Positions 12,405 to 23,761 of a DNA stretch of 64,000 bases are shown piece after piece (the first letter of the stretch is position 1; each line of letters starts with the position of its first letter). Under the pieces are notes generated by a model. The model saw only the letters and a program-made list of their open reading frames with translations, did not search any database and was not told the DNA's origin. The stretch covers positions 1,577,503 through 1,641,502 of the forward strand of contig KN832560.1 of assembly GCA_000827205.1 (NCBI GenBank), in the 5' to 3' direction. This DNA comes from Plicaturopsis crispa FD-325 SS-3. Its lineage: Eukaryota > Basidiomycota > Agaricomycetes > Amylocorticiales > Amylocorticiaceae. A program made the position numbers and the translations under genes.

Positions 12405-12812
12405 CTACTTCTTGTAGACATGGATAGTCGCGTGGCAGGTCTCCGGCTTTCCCGACACCTCGTTCCTCTTGAAGAAGTCGACGGTCATATGACCGCCGCG
12501 GTAGGCGTCGAGAGAGTCATTGTGCGAGTGAAATCCCCCTCTGAAGTTCTGCTGTAAGTCCCACTATAGATCATTAACAGAGAGAATGAGTACTCGCCGA
12601 GGAATTGCAGTGTCCACATTCGATCCCCAAGTATACTGGTACTTCCTATACACCTTTTTGATCTGCCTGTACGCTATCCTCCGCATATCCGGCTGTCTCG
12701 CGTATATTCTGCCCATCAGGATTTGAAAGGGCATCTGAATGGATAGTATGTACCGTCAATCGGAAGCACGAGAAGGTGCAGTGACGAGATAGAGACTTAC
12801 CGGGGATTTCAT
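12405..12812 (-). CDS. Small conserved protein of unknown function, copy A
   Basis: Not recognised. Three exons join to about 98 residues. A tiny first exon (MKSP) is followed by an exon beginning MPFQILMGRIYARQPDMRR, rich in Arg/Lys/Tyr. The last exon contains GGFHSHNDSLDAYRGGHMTV and ends CHATIHVYKK. The same short exon-1 start, intron positions and frame occur in copy B at 35771-36181, with mostly conservative amino-acid differences. That argues that this frame has been under selection. It lies inside a repeated block that also carries non-coding upstream DNA. The start is the ATG shared with copy B; an extension further upstream is not preserved as an open frame in copy A. Confidence 0.55.
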
Positions 12813-13229
12813 GGTGTTTCTGGTAGTAGACTGAGCAGAAAATGGAACGTTGGTACGACGGGGAGGGAGAGTGAAGGTCGGTGCCGCGTCGAAACCGAAA
12901 TCTCAGGTCGTAAACTCTGTTTTGACGTTTTGAATCCGTCAAGCGCCCGTTCCGAAGAGGTCTGAATGCCGTCGCCCCCCATGTTTGCATGCTTTCCGGT
13001 CTGTGGCTCTGAGGCATTTGCGCATGTTTTAGGTCGTTTTCGTTCCCGTTCATGTGCACGAATGCGCTTTGCGAGCTGTATGAACCATTATTTGTGCCTT
13101 CCTCGTACAATTTTCTGCTTTGCTCGGTACAACCGGGTGATCAATGAATGAATTTCTAAAGCAGAGGTAGGCAGTGAATCTGAGCATGGCAGAGTTAGCA
13201 TTCTGTATGGTTTTGATTCAGTGACTACC

Positions 13230-13342
13230 CACACATTGTTAATACATATTTGGCGAGACTGCAGAGCAGGTTCGCTAATTTTCATCGTGGGCGCTGCGTT
13301 GTGCGCTTCGCGATCGCTTTGGCCACGACGTGCCCATCACTA
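13230..13342 (+). repeat. 113-bp direct repeat, left side of gap
   Basis: Identical to 14298-14410. It starts cacacattgttaatac and ends cccatcacta. Copy B of the surrounding repeat holds one matching segment at this place, so the doubling is more likely an assembly effect than biology. Confidence 0.9.
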
Positions 13343-14297
13343 NNNNNNNNNNNNNNNNNNNNNNNNNNNNNNNNNNNNNNNNNNNNNNNNNNNNNNNNNN
13401 NNNNNNNNNNNNNNNNNNNNNNNNNNNNNNNNNNNNNNNNNNNNNNNNNNNNNNNNNNNNNNNNNNNNNNNNNNNNNNNNNNNNNNNNNNNNNNNNNNNN
13501 NNNNNNNNNNNNNNNNNNNNNNNNNNNNNNNNNNNNNNNNNNNNNNNNNNNNNNNNNNNNNNNNNNNNNNNNNNNNNNNNNNNNNNNNNNNNNNNNNNNN
13601 NNNNNNNNNNNNNNNNNNNNNNNNNNNNNNNNNNNNNNNNNNNNNNNNNNNNNNNNNNNNNNNNNNNNNNNNNNNNNNNNNNNNNNNNNNNNNNNNNNNN
13701 NNNNNNNNNNNNNNNNNNNNNNNNNNNNNNNNNNNNNNNNNNNNNNNNNNNNNNNNNNNNNNNNNNNNNNNNNNNNNNNNNNNNNNNNNNNNNNNNNNNN
13801 NNNNNNNNNNNNNNNNNNNNNNNNNNNNNNNNNNNNNNNNNNNNNNNNNNNNNNNNNNNNNNNNNNNNNNNNNNNNNNNNNNNNNNNNNNNNNNNNNNNN
13901 NNNNNNNNNNNNNNNNNNNNNNNNNNNNNNNNNNNNNNNNNNNNNNNNNNNNNNNNNNNNNNNNNNNNNNNNNNNNNNNNNNNNNNNNNNNNNNNNNNNN
14001 NNNNNNNNNNNNNNNNNNNNNNNNNNNNNNNNNNNNNNNNNNNNNNNNNNNNNNNNNNNNNNNNNNNNNNNNNNNNNNNNNNNNNNNNNNNNNNNNNNNN
14101 NNNNNNNNNNNNNNNNNNNNNNNNNNNNNNNNNNNNNNNNNNNNNNNNNNNNNNNNNNNNNNNNNNNNNNNNNNNNNNNNNNNNNNNNNNNNNNNNNNNN
14201 NNNNNNNNNNNNNNNNNNNNNNNNNNNNNNNNNNNNNNNNNNNNNNNNNNNNNNNNNNNNNNNNNNNNNNNNNNNNNNNNNNNNNNNNNNNNNNNNN
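13343..14297. other. Assembly gap (955 N)
   Basis: Unknown bases only. The 113 bp before the gap (13230-13342) and the 113 bp after it (14298-14410) are identical, which suggests that two overlapping contigs were scaffolded instead of merged. Any ORF crossing this interval is an artefact. Confidence 0.95.
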
Positions 14298-14410
14298 CAC
14301 ACATTGTTAATACATATTTGGCGAGACTGCAGAGCAGGTTCGCTAATTTTCATCGTGGGCGCTGCGTTGTGCGCTTCGCGATCGCTTTGGCCACGACGTG
14401 CCCATCACTA
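14298..14410 (+). repeat. 113-bp direct repeat, right side of gap
   Basis: Exact second occurrence of 13230-13342, directly after the N run; the sequence then continues into the rest of repeat copy A. Confidence 0.9.
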
Positions 14411-15221
14411 GACTCTGTTGGTAAGTACCGAGATGCACGCTCGGGTAGTGTGCATCTGGTAGATCAGAGAGATAGAAAAACCTCGCGCTGTGATCAGACA
14501 AGGGGGTCGTTGTATGGTCCACATGCACGCGATTTGCGTTCTGAGCAGGCAAGACAACGTTAGGAATGCGTGCATCGAGCCGTAAGCATCGATCAGCTTC
14601 AGTTATAAATAACTACAAACAACCCGCCTTGCTGCCACGGTCACATTACGTCATCGTATTCTAACCTGTCATAGTACCCGCTCGGTGAGTCCTCTAACCC
14701 GTCATTGTACCTTGGCCCGCGCGGTGAGTCCTCTAACTCAAGATCGACATCTAGACCGTTCCTGTAACTTTGTAAGTGCACCAGCTAACCGACATCTCGG
14801 CATCGCAGCATGCGCCGCATGCTGCCTCACCGGAGTCACCGTACGGCTTACCCGCACCGCTTTCCATAGCCCCGTAGGATATTATGATTGATATCGATAC
14901 CCCCGAGTCAGAGCTACTCATACCTCCCGTCCTCGTGTCTTCATTCACCTCCCCCGGTTCCGAATCCCCTCGTACTTATATAGTTTACTTTCTTCATATA
15001 TTTTCCATAAGTTCCTTGAATCACAGCTTTTCATATCGAATTCTCGCCCCCTCTAAGTTTACTTCTCGAAATCTTCTCCTGTGTCCCTCCCTACTTCTGA
15101 TATTCCCTACTTCGACTATCGATCGACCGGGACCTCACCTTTTTTTCTCGATACTCGCTTCGCTCCGGAATGATCACTCGTGAGTCTTCTCCCTCATACA
15201 AAAACCCGAAATTTTCTGTAC

Positions 15222-17890
15222 AGATGGCGCTGAACGAGTCTACAATGACTACGCCCGAAGAGCCTGCTACGGCGGCGCCGAAGATCTCTACGCGACGAGG
15301 ACAAGGTGATGCACCATGATCCTCGATTCGCCGAAGCTGCCGCCGCCAACGCTGCCGATAATGCAGCTATGGCCACCGCCGCCGGCCCCTCCTCGGAACG
15401 TAATCCGCAGCGAGGGCCACCTTCCCCGTCGCAGCTCGAGTTGTCGTCGACGGAGCGTGACGCGTCTAGGGCCGAACTTGAGCTGTTCGAGGACGCTGGT
15501 CAACGAGAGGAATACCACCTCGAGACGCCGACTGCATGGTCTGACCTGCAGCCGGTGTTAACGCCCACGTACCCGTTCAAGGAGCTACAGCTGGTCGCTT
15601 GTCAGCAACCTGTCGAGGACGGTGTAAGCGCGCGCGAAGAGGTTGGTCACGAGCGGTCGCGATCCCACTGGTAGACAGCAGCCCAGCATGCGAACGGTGT
15701 GGGCTCAGCGCTCGCTACCCGGCGTATAGTCTCGGACCTGTTAGAAGAAAGCAGCAGGCAGCCGATAGACAACGCCGAGCTAAGCAAAGATCCGCACCCT
15801 GGGCATTGGGTGGACGCTCGTCTGCGTGAGGTCTCCGACTCAGAGATCCTGTACGGAGGGTCCGTGGCTCGCGACACCGCCGTTGATCCCGCGACATCGC
15901 GTGGGGCATCCAAAGTCGAGCTAGATTATCAACCAGACGACCTAAACTTAACGCCGATATCTTTGAACGTACTGTTTGCATTAACGTGTCCTGAATAATG
16001 ATTCCGGAAGGTTTGGACTCGTTAGCAAATTGTGAAAGAGAGAGTCAACAATACGCACTTATCGCTCATAACTCAATCAGCAATTGCAACGATTTCCTAT
16101 CGAAAGGAGGGCGCCTCGTTGAGCTTGATCGCAAATGTGTAGAACTAGAGCAGTCCTTACCATACCACGACTTTATACTCCCCAAGCATACCTCGAAAGG
16201 CAAAGGGTCAGTACGTCCCGCAAGGTTGAATACTGAACGTGCCTACTTTCCCTTATGGATGGACGGTGGGGGTATCCACGACGAGGAAGAACCGCTACAT
16301 CCGAGCGAATGGATTCATCAGTCAATGTTTGGTGGATTAAACTTTAGCGACTTACCATCATTAGAACTGACCAATACTGCATGTCTCGACGAGATCGTGC
16401 ATGCAAGCACCGCCACATTTGAGCTATTCGGATCTGATGGTGAGCATGTCATGGACAGCAACCAGGAACCGAACAGATCCTCGAAGCTATCCGGCGCTCG
16501 AAGGAAACTGTTCCGCGTGAGCGCGCCAGACAGTTGAGAAACCTATGTCCCTGATCTCTGCGTGTGACGTTAGCCAGCTAGCTTTGTCGAAATTAGGGAG
16601 AAAAGGTCTCACCGCGTTCAGAATCGCAAGCACAGCATGCCCACTGACAAAGGCAAGATCGTGGACTCATCAGAGAAACGACCAGCATACGAGTTCTTGC
16701 GGCAGCGATCCGAACCGGCTGAAGGATGGCATAACCGTAAATTAGCCAAAACTTCAGAAAACACGCGGAATCGCTACTCACGTCATCCTTCTGAGATGCC
16801 TTGTGGAGGCTACATTTGTCAGTCAACGGAGGGACCACAGCCTGAAACAGAGCATATTAGTTATGACTCTGAATCCGAGTATGAATCACCTACCGAAGAC
16901 GAGCCTCCTGAGGAACTGAAACCGTCACCGTCAGAACACGATCGACGATATCAACATGGCGTATACTTAAACGTTCCGCTTCGAAACGGAGTGGTAACCG
17001 TCAGGAACCGCCTGCACCTCCTTCGACTTCATCGTCGAGTTCAAGTTCGGGCTCGGAGTCTGAAGACTCTTCATCCGATTCCCGGCGTCATCGTAAGTCG
17101 CATAAGAAGCGCCGCAAGTACAAGGCGGAGGCTCGTAAACGCGCTAAGAAGATGAAAAAGCGCTAGCTGGCGTCAAAATTAAACCGCCGTTTATCTAGGA
17201 TGGCTGCGCGGACTTGGATCTCTTTGATCACTGGACATACGAGGTAGATACCTGGTGTGAAATTCACGATTTAGACAACGCCGTTTGCGTCATATTAATG
17301 GTGCAATTCATTTCTGACTTACCTAGCCAGTTCTTTATGAAGCATGTTGCGCTTCGGCAGCGCGAATGGACAAAGGTCCAATCTACGAAGCCTCATTCGA
17401 TTACTGCTTCCCGGTGGACTTTAAGATGAAATCGAGAGATCGACTCACCGATGCTAGACAGGGCCGCGATACCAAAGTACGAGACTCTGTGCGCGACCTC
17501 GAATCCCTGGCCGCGCGGTTCCCTGACGTGACGAACAAACAGTTCGTCGAAATCTCTTGGAAGGGAATGAATCAATACCTGGGACTATATCTCATCGAGC
17601 AAGGATTGAACCCGGAACGCACTGAGTTGCTCGACCTCGTGGAGACTGGATCGCGCAAAGAAGAAGTCCGTGAAACGCAGCTTCGTGAGGAACGCGAGTA
17701 TGGAGGGCGCACTGGTGACACGAGCCAGTCGCAGTATTTCGAATCCAGGGCTACCGGGTTGTCATCAAATGATCCACAAGATGACGCTCCCAAAGTATTG
17801 TTTTCTCCGAAGGCCGAGAGCGTCGCAGAGGATGTAATGGAGGTGAACCAGGCGACATCGGATTTGACGAGCGAGGTGAGACCTCACTGA
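15222..17890 (+). mobile_element. Degraded Ty3/Gypsy gag fossil
   Basis: Translated pieces match the gag of Agaricomycete Gypsy elements. They include DLFDHWTYEVDTWCEIHDL, then FFMKHVALRQREWTK, then FDYCFPVDFKMKSRDRL, VRDLESLAARFPDVTNKQF and YLGLYLIEQGLNPERTELL. A Ser/Thr/Pro-rich N-terminal portion starts near 15222, and 14950-15220 upstream may be the leader or LTR side. No pol domains follow. The element is broken in several places and looks old. It is succeeded by a Helitron fragment. Confidence 0.75.
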
Positions 17891-18039
17891 ACGGCCTAGA
17901 AGTCAATCGCACGGTAGTAGACATCGATCTGGCAAAACTGTCTGCCATCGAAATGATGCTTTGGGGTTTAGCCAACCTGTGTAAGGAAGAACGCGAGGGA
18001 GGATATGCAGTGAGGCATGGAGGATGACCTGTGAGTGAC

Positions 18040-18835
18040 TTTGGACGAGCACGCCGGGATGAAGGACATGGAGAACCGCACCTCGATCTGAATCGCCCAA
18101 ATTTCCTCGAGAAGGTATTCCCATTCTTATTTCCCTACGGTCGCGGTAAAATCGATGCTGATAGGCCTGTCGTCGTCGATTTCCGCGACCACGTCATTCG
18201 GGCTGGATCAATCCAACCGATCTACACGACCCAATCGCACAGGTGTTCGCGGGACAGCAGATCGACCTTGACAATTTTCTGGTGAGCATGAGGCCTGACA
18301 AGGACGAGCGCGCGTGGAATATTGCGGGCGACCCGTACGCGGCTGCAAAATTCTTCCACTGGCTAATTGCTGCCATCCTCGAGACACTCTTCCAAGTCAA
18401 GGTTACGGCGCACTAGGTCCATAGTGGTATGGAGATCTCATATCAGCCTACTTTGGAATGGTCGAGAGTCAAAGAAGAGACACACTTCATCTTCATCTCT
18501 TAATATGGCTCGTGTACACACTCAGTGCTGATGAGATCCGCGAGCGACTCTAGAGCGAGAATTTTCGTGCGCGAATTGCTGCTTACATCCGCGCCAATCT
18601 CAGGGCGTATCTGCCGGGACTGAAAACCGAGTCGTCAGTAAAGCAGATTCCGAGGCAGAACGTACAATCGTCCACCAAAGCCGGGTCTCCTGACTACGAT
18701 AACCAGCTACAGTGCTTCGCCTGCCGCGTCCGTCGATGTTTAGTTCCGGACAGACATGAACATGGCCGCTGCAAGCGTAAGGCTCCGTTTGAACTAGCGT
18801 GCGAGGATTTCGTAACGGGAACAAGATCGAGTTGC
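18040..18835 (+). pseudogene. Helitron Rep (Helitron-like N) fragment
   Basis: Translated pieces follow the order of the Helitron-like N-terminal (Rep) domain. They are LNRPNFLEKVFPFLFPYGRG with DRPVVVDFRDHV, then DPYAAAKFFHWLIAAILETL, then FGMVESQRRDTLHLHLLIWL, where HLH corresponds to the HUH nuclease motif, then AAYIRANLRAYLPGL. A cysteine-rich segment (LQCFACRVRRC...CKRKAPFEL) follows. The reading frame shifts at least twice (after about 18200 and about 18420) and a stop interrupts it near 18415. The sequence ends before any helicase motif, so this is a dead 5' fragment. No Helitron terminus (5'-TC, 3' hairpin-CTRR) was identified. Confidence 0.8.
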
Positions 18836-19480
18836 ATATCAAAGATGACGAGGGATCAGAGTCGCTCAGGATAAGCCAGACAAGGACGCACGGGATAGAC
18901 ATGCATATGGTGTACCGGCTAGTATGAAGAACTGTGTCTGGCACTGTATCCAAGACTAGCGAAGCCACGGTTTTTGGGGGAAGCGGACGAGAAGGCATAT
19001 TGTCGCCTAGACGAATGTAAGTAGTTGCCGTGGAGGCAGATCTAGAGCTCCGCGGCTCCTGCAACATTGAGCGTCCACATCACGAGTTAACGCTAAGATC
19101 GCCTTGTAGTACCAAACAGCGACAGAAGGTGACGTGTTAGCGCTCACACACACACTATATGCTGGTTCACAAATACCTGTATGTTCCGATTCTAATACGA
19201 AAAGGGAGCGCCTTACAGCTGCAGGCGCATGCGCGCGCACAGCGGCCCTACTCGACAGTTCGTGTGCGGGACGGGCTCGAGAAATGTTTTCATAGCAGAT
19301 GGTAGACATGCAGACAGAAGCATCCGATTCATGCAGATAAAATAGCGTCCGGGACGAAGAGAACATAGTTCGATAAGTACTGAGCCACTTGAAAAGATGC
19401 ATATGGCGTTGCAGGCACGGCGAAAGTTCATACTTCAGCAAAAAACACAGACAAACAACGCCCCATATGCGCATCGCGCC

Positions 19481-22400
19481 TTAGAGCTGTAAGGGTTCCA
19501 GGCTCCTGATGAGATCTGCCTCAGGGTCAACGCCAATGCCGTCTTGCTCCTGCCCTACCCCAAAATTCAGCATGAGCTGCGGGTCTCTGTCAATAAAATC
19601 CAGTCCAGTTTGAGAGTGGACAACCGGACGCACTCTATCTAGAGGGAGAACGTGGATAGCTTCTCCGGACCCCAGCGTAATGGGTGTTTTCGCAAAATGA
19701 GCTACGACTTGAGAGAGTTGGATCAAATGCGTCTCTTCTGGTTGCACTTCGCACATGAATCCTGCCGCAAATCCAAACTGGGAATACGGATCTCCGGAAA
19801 TGCGCTTGTACTCGAGCACGGCAAGGTAGTATTGGTAACTCGGCGTAGACGTTTGTAAAGAGCCTGGACCTTCGGTAAGGCATCGAAATATGGCTTTGAT
19901 CGTTCCAGGAGTTTGAGATCTCGTTGGAGTAGCGTCGGCTACTTCCAAGTGGAGCGGAGAAAACATGACTGAGCTGTCGGATGATGCCTGGGACGCTGAT
20001 GTTGCGTACCGGACGCCGTGTATCGATATACGATCGACGCATTCAACTTGTCGAGGTGCATAAACAGTGTCAGAAGGGTTGATGGTATGAAGGAGGTGGC
20101 TTAGCTGCTGATGTTCGTCGTCGTTGAGGTAGTACGGGCAAAACGCAGCATCTAGATCAAATTCCGGCTGATCAGGGTCTAGCATGTGTGCTAAACGTAT
20201 TCCTCGTGCGTCCTCATTCGCTACTGCATCCAACGCTTTGACCGTTTCACGCATCGTGTTCCGAACGTCGGCGTCGTCGGCTAGCATGGCTCGAATGTTG
20301 GCATCCCGGCTCGCTGAATGCAAGAAGGTTCCCTCCATTTCACCTATTTAGAATCCCTTTCAGAATGGCGCCCGCGCGAGTAATTCCGCACTTACCAGGA
20401 ATTTTGTTCGTGTTCAAGCGCTGCAGCACATGAATGTAGCGCTCATAGAATGGGGCACTGTGGGAGTGAACAGGACCAAAAAGTTCTGTCGTATCACCCA
20501 AATGTAGAGCCTCGTGATGCGTCGTCTTAAGTTGCTGGTCCGGGTAAAGCCTTGTGATGCCGGCAACATATCGGAATATATAGTGATTGTATGCGTCGAT
20601 CTGTGTGCGAGAAGTCACTCGCATGTTGGCAATGCGGACCGCTGAAACCAGGTCCATGAAGTTGCGAAGTAGCTCGTGTCGACGGCCGGTATCGTTTCCC
20701 CACAATCGGATGAGTGTGATAGGTAAATGGATGGTGCAGATGACGCGCCACTGATCTGCACTGAGCTTTCCGCGAGTCGCAGTTCCCCAATCTTGTGGTG
20801 CAGAAGCAACCCAGGAGGGTAGGCGCGTGCGCTTCATGTCATTCCATACAAGTTCCATTACATCCTTCCCGAGAATGTGTCGAGGTGGATTTGGAGTGGA
20901 AACGTAGCAAAGGAGGCGACGTGCGTTTTCTTTCTCTCCGGAATCACCTATTATGTTTGCCTGCAGGAAGCATATAACTCAATTTAATCCGAAAACAATA
21001 GAAAGAACTCACCCATGACTTCACTTGATCCCAGAGAGGTCTCTTAGGGCGCGTCCGAGGAAGTTCTACATGAATACCCACCAACGCGCATATATACTTG
21101 AGCGCCGCTACCGTCACTTGTTTCATTACCCTTTCCTCGTGAGCGGCATCCTCCTGATCCTCTCCCAAGTAACGGATGAAACGAGCCGCAGCTTTGAGAA
21201 CCGTAGGGGCCACTGGTTGTCCATCCGCTAGTGTTTCCGGGAGGGAATGGTTTGTTGGAGCTTGGGGAGGTGGGTCGACAAAAGGAACGGCATCGATGTC
21301 CATACCATCCGTATTATCAACGAGATTCGACTCATTTTCCACAGCTTGACGCTCTTCGTCGTCGTCATCTTCCGATTCGTCTCCTCGATTTTCGCTACCA
21401 TCCCGCTCCCGCTCGAGTGTGCGGCCCGCAGCCTGTCATTACACCAGTATTGCGAGAATTAAAACCGGTCCAAACGAGATGATGATGAAGCACTCACCCA
21501 TCGGCAAATGTTGCCCACGAGAATTTCCTTCGTTCCGACCACGATAGTGTTTCCTACTCCAAGAATGTTCTGCCTGACGCAGAGAGTGTACAAGACCTTC
21601 CTAGGGGCCTTGAAAAGCTGTTCCGACAGGTTTTCTGGGCCTCTATCAATAATTTTCTGATAGCGAGCGACTGATTTAAGGCCCTCCAGGGTCGTGACGC
21701 ATTTGTCTCGCATAGGTGGCGTTTCCACGAAACCATCGCCTCCGTTAGATTTGGTATCGATCTGGAATAGGTTGCGACAATGGTTTGGGAAAAGATTGAG
21801 GTCAAGGGCATGCATGGATTCCAAGATGATAAAAATGACCGGTCGCCAATATTCGAGGTCGAGGAGAGCAGACCACCGTATGCCATGAGCTTCTGCTAAG
21901 TGCTTCCGATCAGCTTCACTTTCTGCGTCTCTCCAAGCCTCGGCGCGGCGGCGATGCATCTCTTCGTTCCGAGCTGGCCACTCCCCTCTGTCCAAGATAT
22001 CGATGTCGTCAATGTCAAGGTGACAGAGGGTGCAGAAATAGTGTGAGGTAGCCGACGAGAATCCACCCATCTGACGAGCGCCAAGCATATCACAGATGAG
22101 GGGGATGAGGATAGAAAGCGCTAGCCTTCCTAGCCGATATTTGTATGTCCGAGAAAAACGCACACCCGGTTTCCAGAACTCCTTCAGATCATTGACGACG
22201 AGCTGTAAGGCGTGGTTTACCTCCTCTATAGATGGTTTTCCCGCGATGAATCCGACGGGAAAAATATTTTCGGGGCGGTAGCGAAGGTGGGGAGGAAAAT
22301 TGAGCAGCACTAGCCACATTGCGAAAGTACTGGACTGCTTCTTAGCCATTTTATTTTGATTTGGATTGAATCCATCGGCCGCAAGAGCAAATACGAGACG

Positions 22401-23716
22401 CAACTCCCCGTTGGACCGGCTGGGGAGGAAGGATTGACCGGACGGGTCAACAAGACTCGCAAAGACTTTCGACTGCCATATGTCGACCACGGGTGGATCG
22501 GGACCATCAGGTCGTAGACCCTCGCCGGTCTTCTCGAGTATATCTTCCATGCCTGGCCGACATAAAAGGCGTCCCAACCAGGACTTGAGATCATTATGGA
22601 GGTACGTGCGACAAGGCACCGTCATTGTGCGCTCACCCCCGAGACTGCGCTGCTTCCATAGAGAAGCCCCGCAGGCTTCGCTCTGCCGAGTCTTTTTATG
22701 CGTACATGTGAGGGGGAAATTGGGACCATGAACACCGCCGTGTGGATGATCTCCGGGGCTGTAGCGATATAGACAAAAGCATTTTGTGCAAGATATGTAC
22801 GTTGTGGTGGTCGGATCGAGACGAAAGTGGGAGCGTGCGGTGCTCGGATCCTTAGGGATGAGCGACAGAGAAGTGGCCGATATATCCCCCATGCTTCGGA
22901 GCACATCTCGTAGGCCGGATAACTGCGCGCGTAAGCCTCGCCGAGGCACGAAAAACATGTTCTCGAGGATTAAGGACAGTATAGAAGAGGCCTTTCTGAT
23001 GGGATTGAGAGGCCCCAGGGGAGCGAAATGTATTTCTTGATCATTAATTCACAATCAGCTTACCTGGACGTCGTTACGGATGAAAGGAGCTTACCTGTAT
23101 GGACAACGACAGAACTGCGATCATCGTATGGCACGTTTCGCCGTTCCCATTCTAATCGCTTCTCAAGGGTCATCTGGTCGAGCTGCTGGTGTATGCGATC
23201 AATTAAAGCCGTTGCTCTGTCCGATGTGTCCATGGAGTAGATGGTCCGAGAGAGCTCACGCAGGCGAGTCTCCGTCGCAAGGAACATTTCGTTTGTTGCG
23301 AATCGTGGTCGAAGCGCGTAATTTATGGAAACGGGCTGGACTGTGTCGTGCCCCTGCTGGTGAGCAAGATTTATGCCCCTCGGAGCCTGTGACGAAGTGG
23401 AAAAGACCAAGAGGGTAGCCCCGTAGGGAAGCGTAGAGTATAGTGACACTTCTTTCTCAAAAAGGTCTATCCAAGACATTGAGCTCTCGTTGGGATGGCC
23501 TTCGGACCTTACGGGGGTGATAGCGAGATGGGACGGTCCTCCACGAGTCCCATTTCCATTTTGCATGGCTGCCAGGTACCGGTCGTCCTGCTTGTGGTTA
23601 TACCGAGTTGTACGAGTCTGTAGTCTTCCTCCTTCGTATTGGTTCGTCAAAGCATTATATCTTGTGCAGTGCGACACGCAAGTGCATAAACGCAATTTAC
23701 ACCGTTCAGGCGGCAT
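19481..23716 (-). CDS. Tnp2-type (CACTA/En-Spm, Transposase_21) transposase
   Basis: Predicted cut-and-paste transposase. Five exons read through without a break: 23716-23095, about 23035-21495, 21432 to about 21014, about 20962-20390, and about 20340-19481. They give roughly 1330 residues. The N-terminus has a Cys-rich segment (CTCVSHC near residue 10) and a coiled-coil-like part (LIDRIHQQLDQMTLEKRLEW). The core matches Tnp2: LVFALAADGFNPNQNKMAKK, FAMWLVLLNFPPHLRYR, PSIEEVNHAL, GGFSSATSHYFCTLCHLDID, LLDLEYWRPVIFI and ALDLNLFPNHCRNLF. An acidic linker (SEDDDDEERQ) leads to the typical end, GPVHSHSAPFYERYIHVLQR then NKIPGEMEGTFLHSA. I chose the ATG at 23716 (MPPERCK); one at 23761 is also in frame. 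The gene looks intact and may be active, but terminal repeats of the element were not found. Confidence 0.87.
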
Positions 23717-23761
23717 CACGATGTCTGCGGTAAGAAATGTTAACGCAACGTAGATGTTCAC

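Larger units (their letters stand above)
12295..14720. repeat. Two-copy dispersed repeat, copy A
   Basis: This block is clearly related to 35660-37015 along its length. Shared landmarks are the short minus-strand gene, the sequence gcatagttagcatt/gcagagttagcatt, tggtagatcagagag, a tataaa-containing stretch before acaaaca, and acgtcatcgta followed by taacc(c/t)gtcat words. Divergence is moderate and uneven, higher outside the coding exons. The copy is interrupted by a run of Ns. No terminal inverted repeats or target-site duplication were recognised, so it may be a segmental duplication or a non-autonomous element. Confidence 0.7.

Noticed and set aside
13221-14563. Long ORFs of 326-437 codons on both strands
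   Set aside because: They run through the N gap, so they consist mostly of unknown residues and have no coding meaning.
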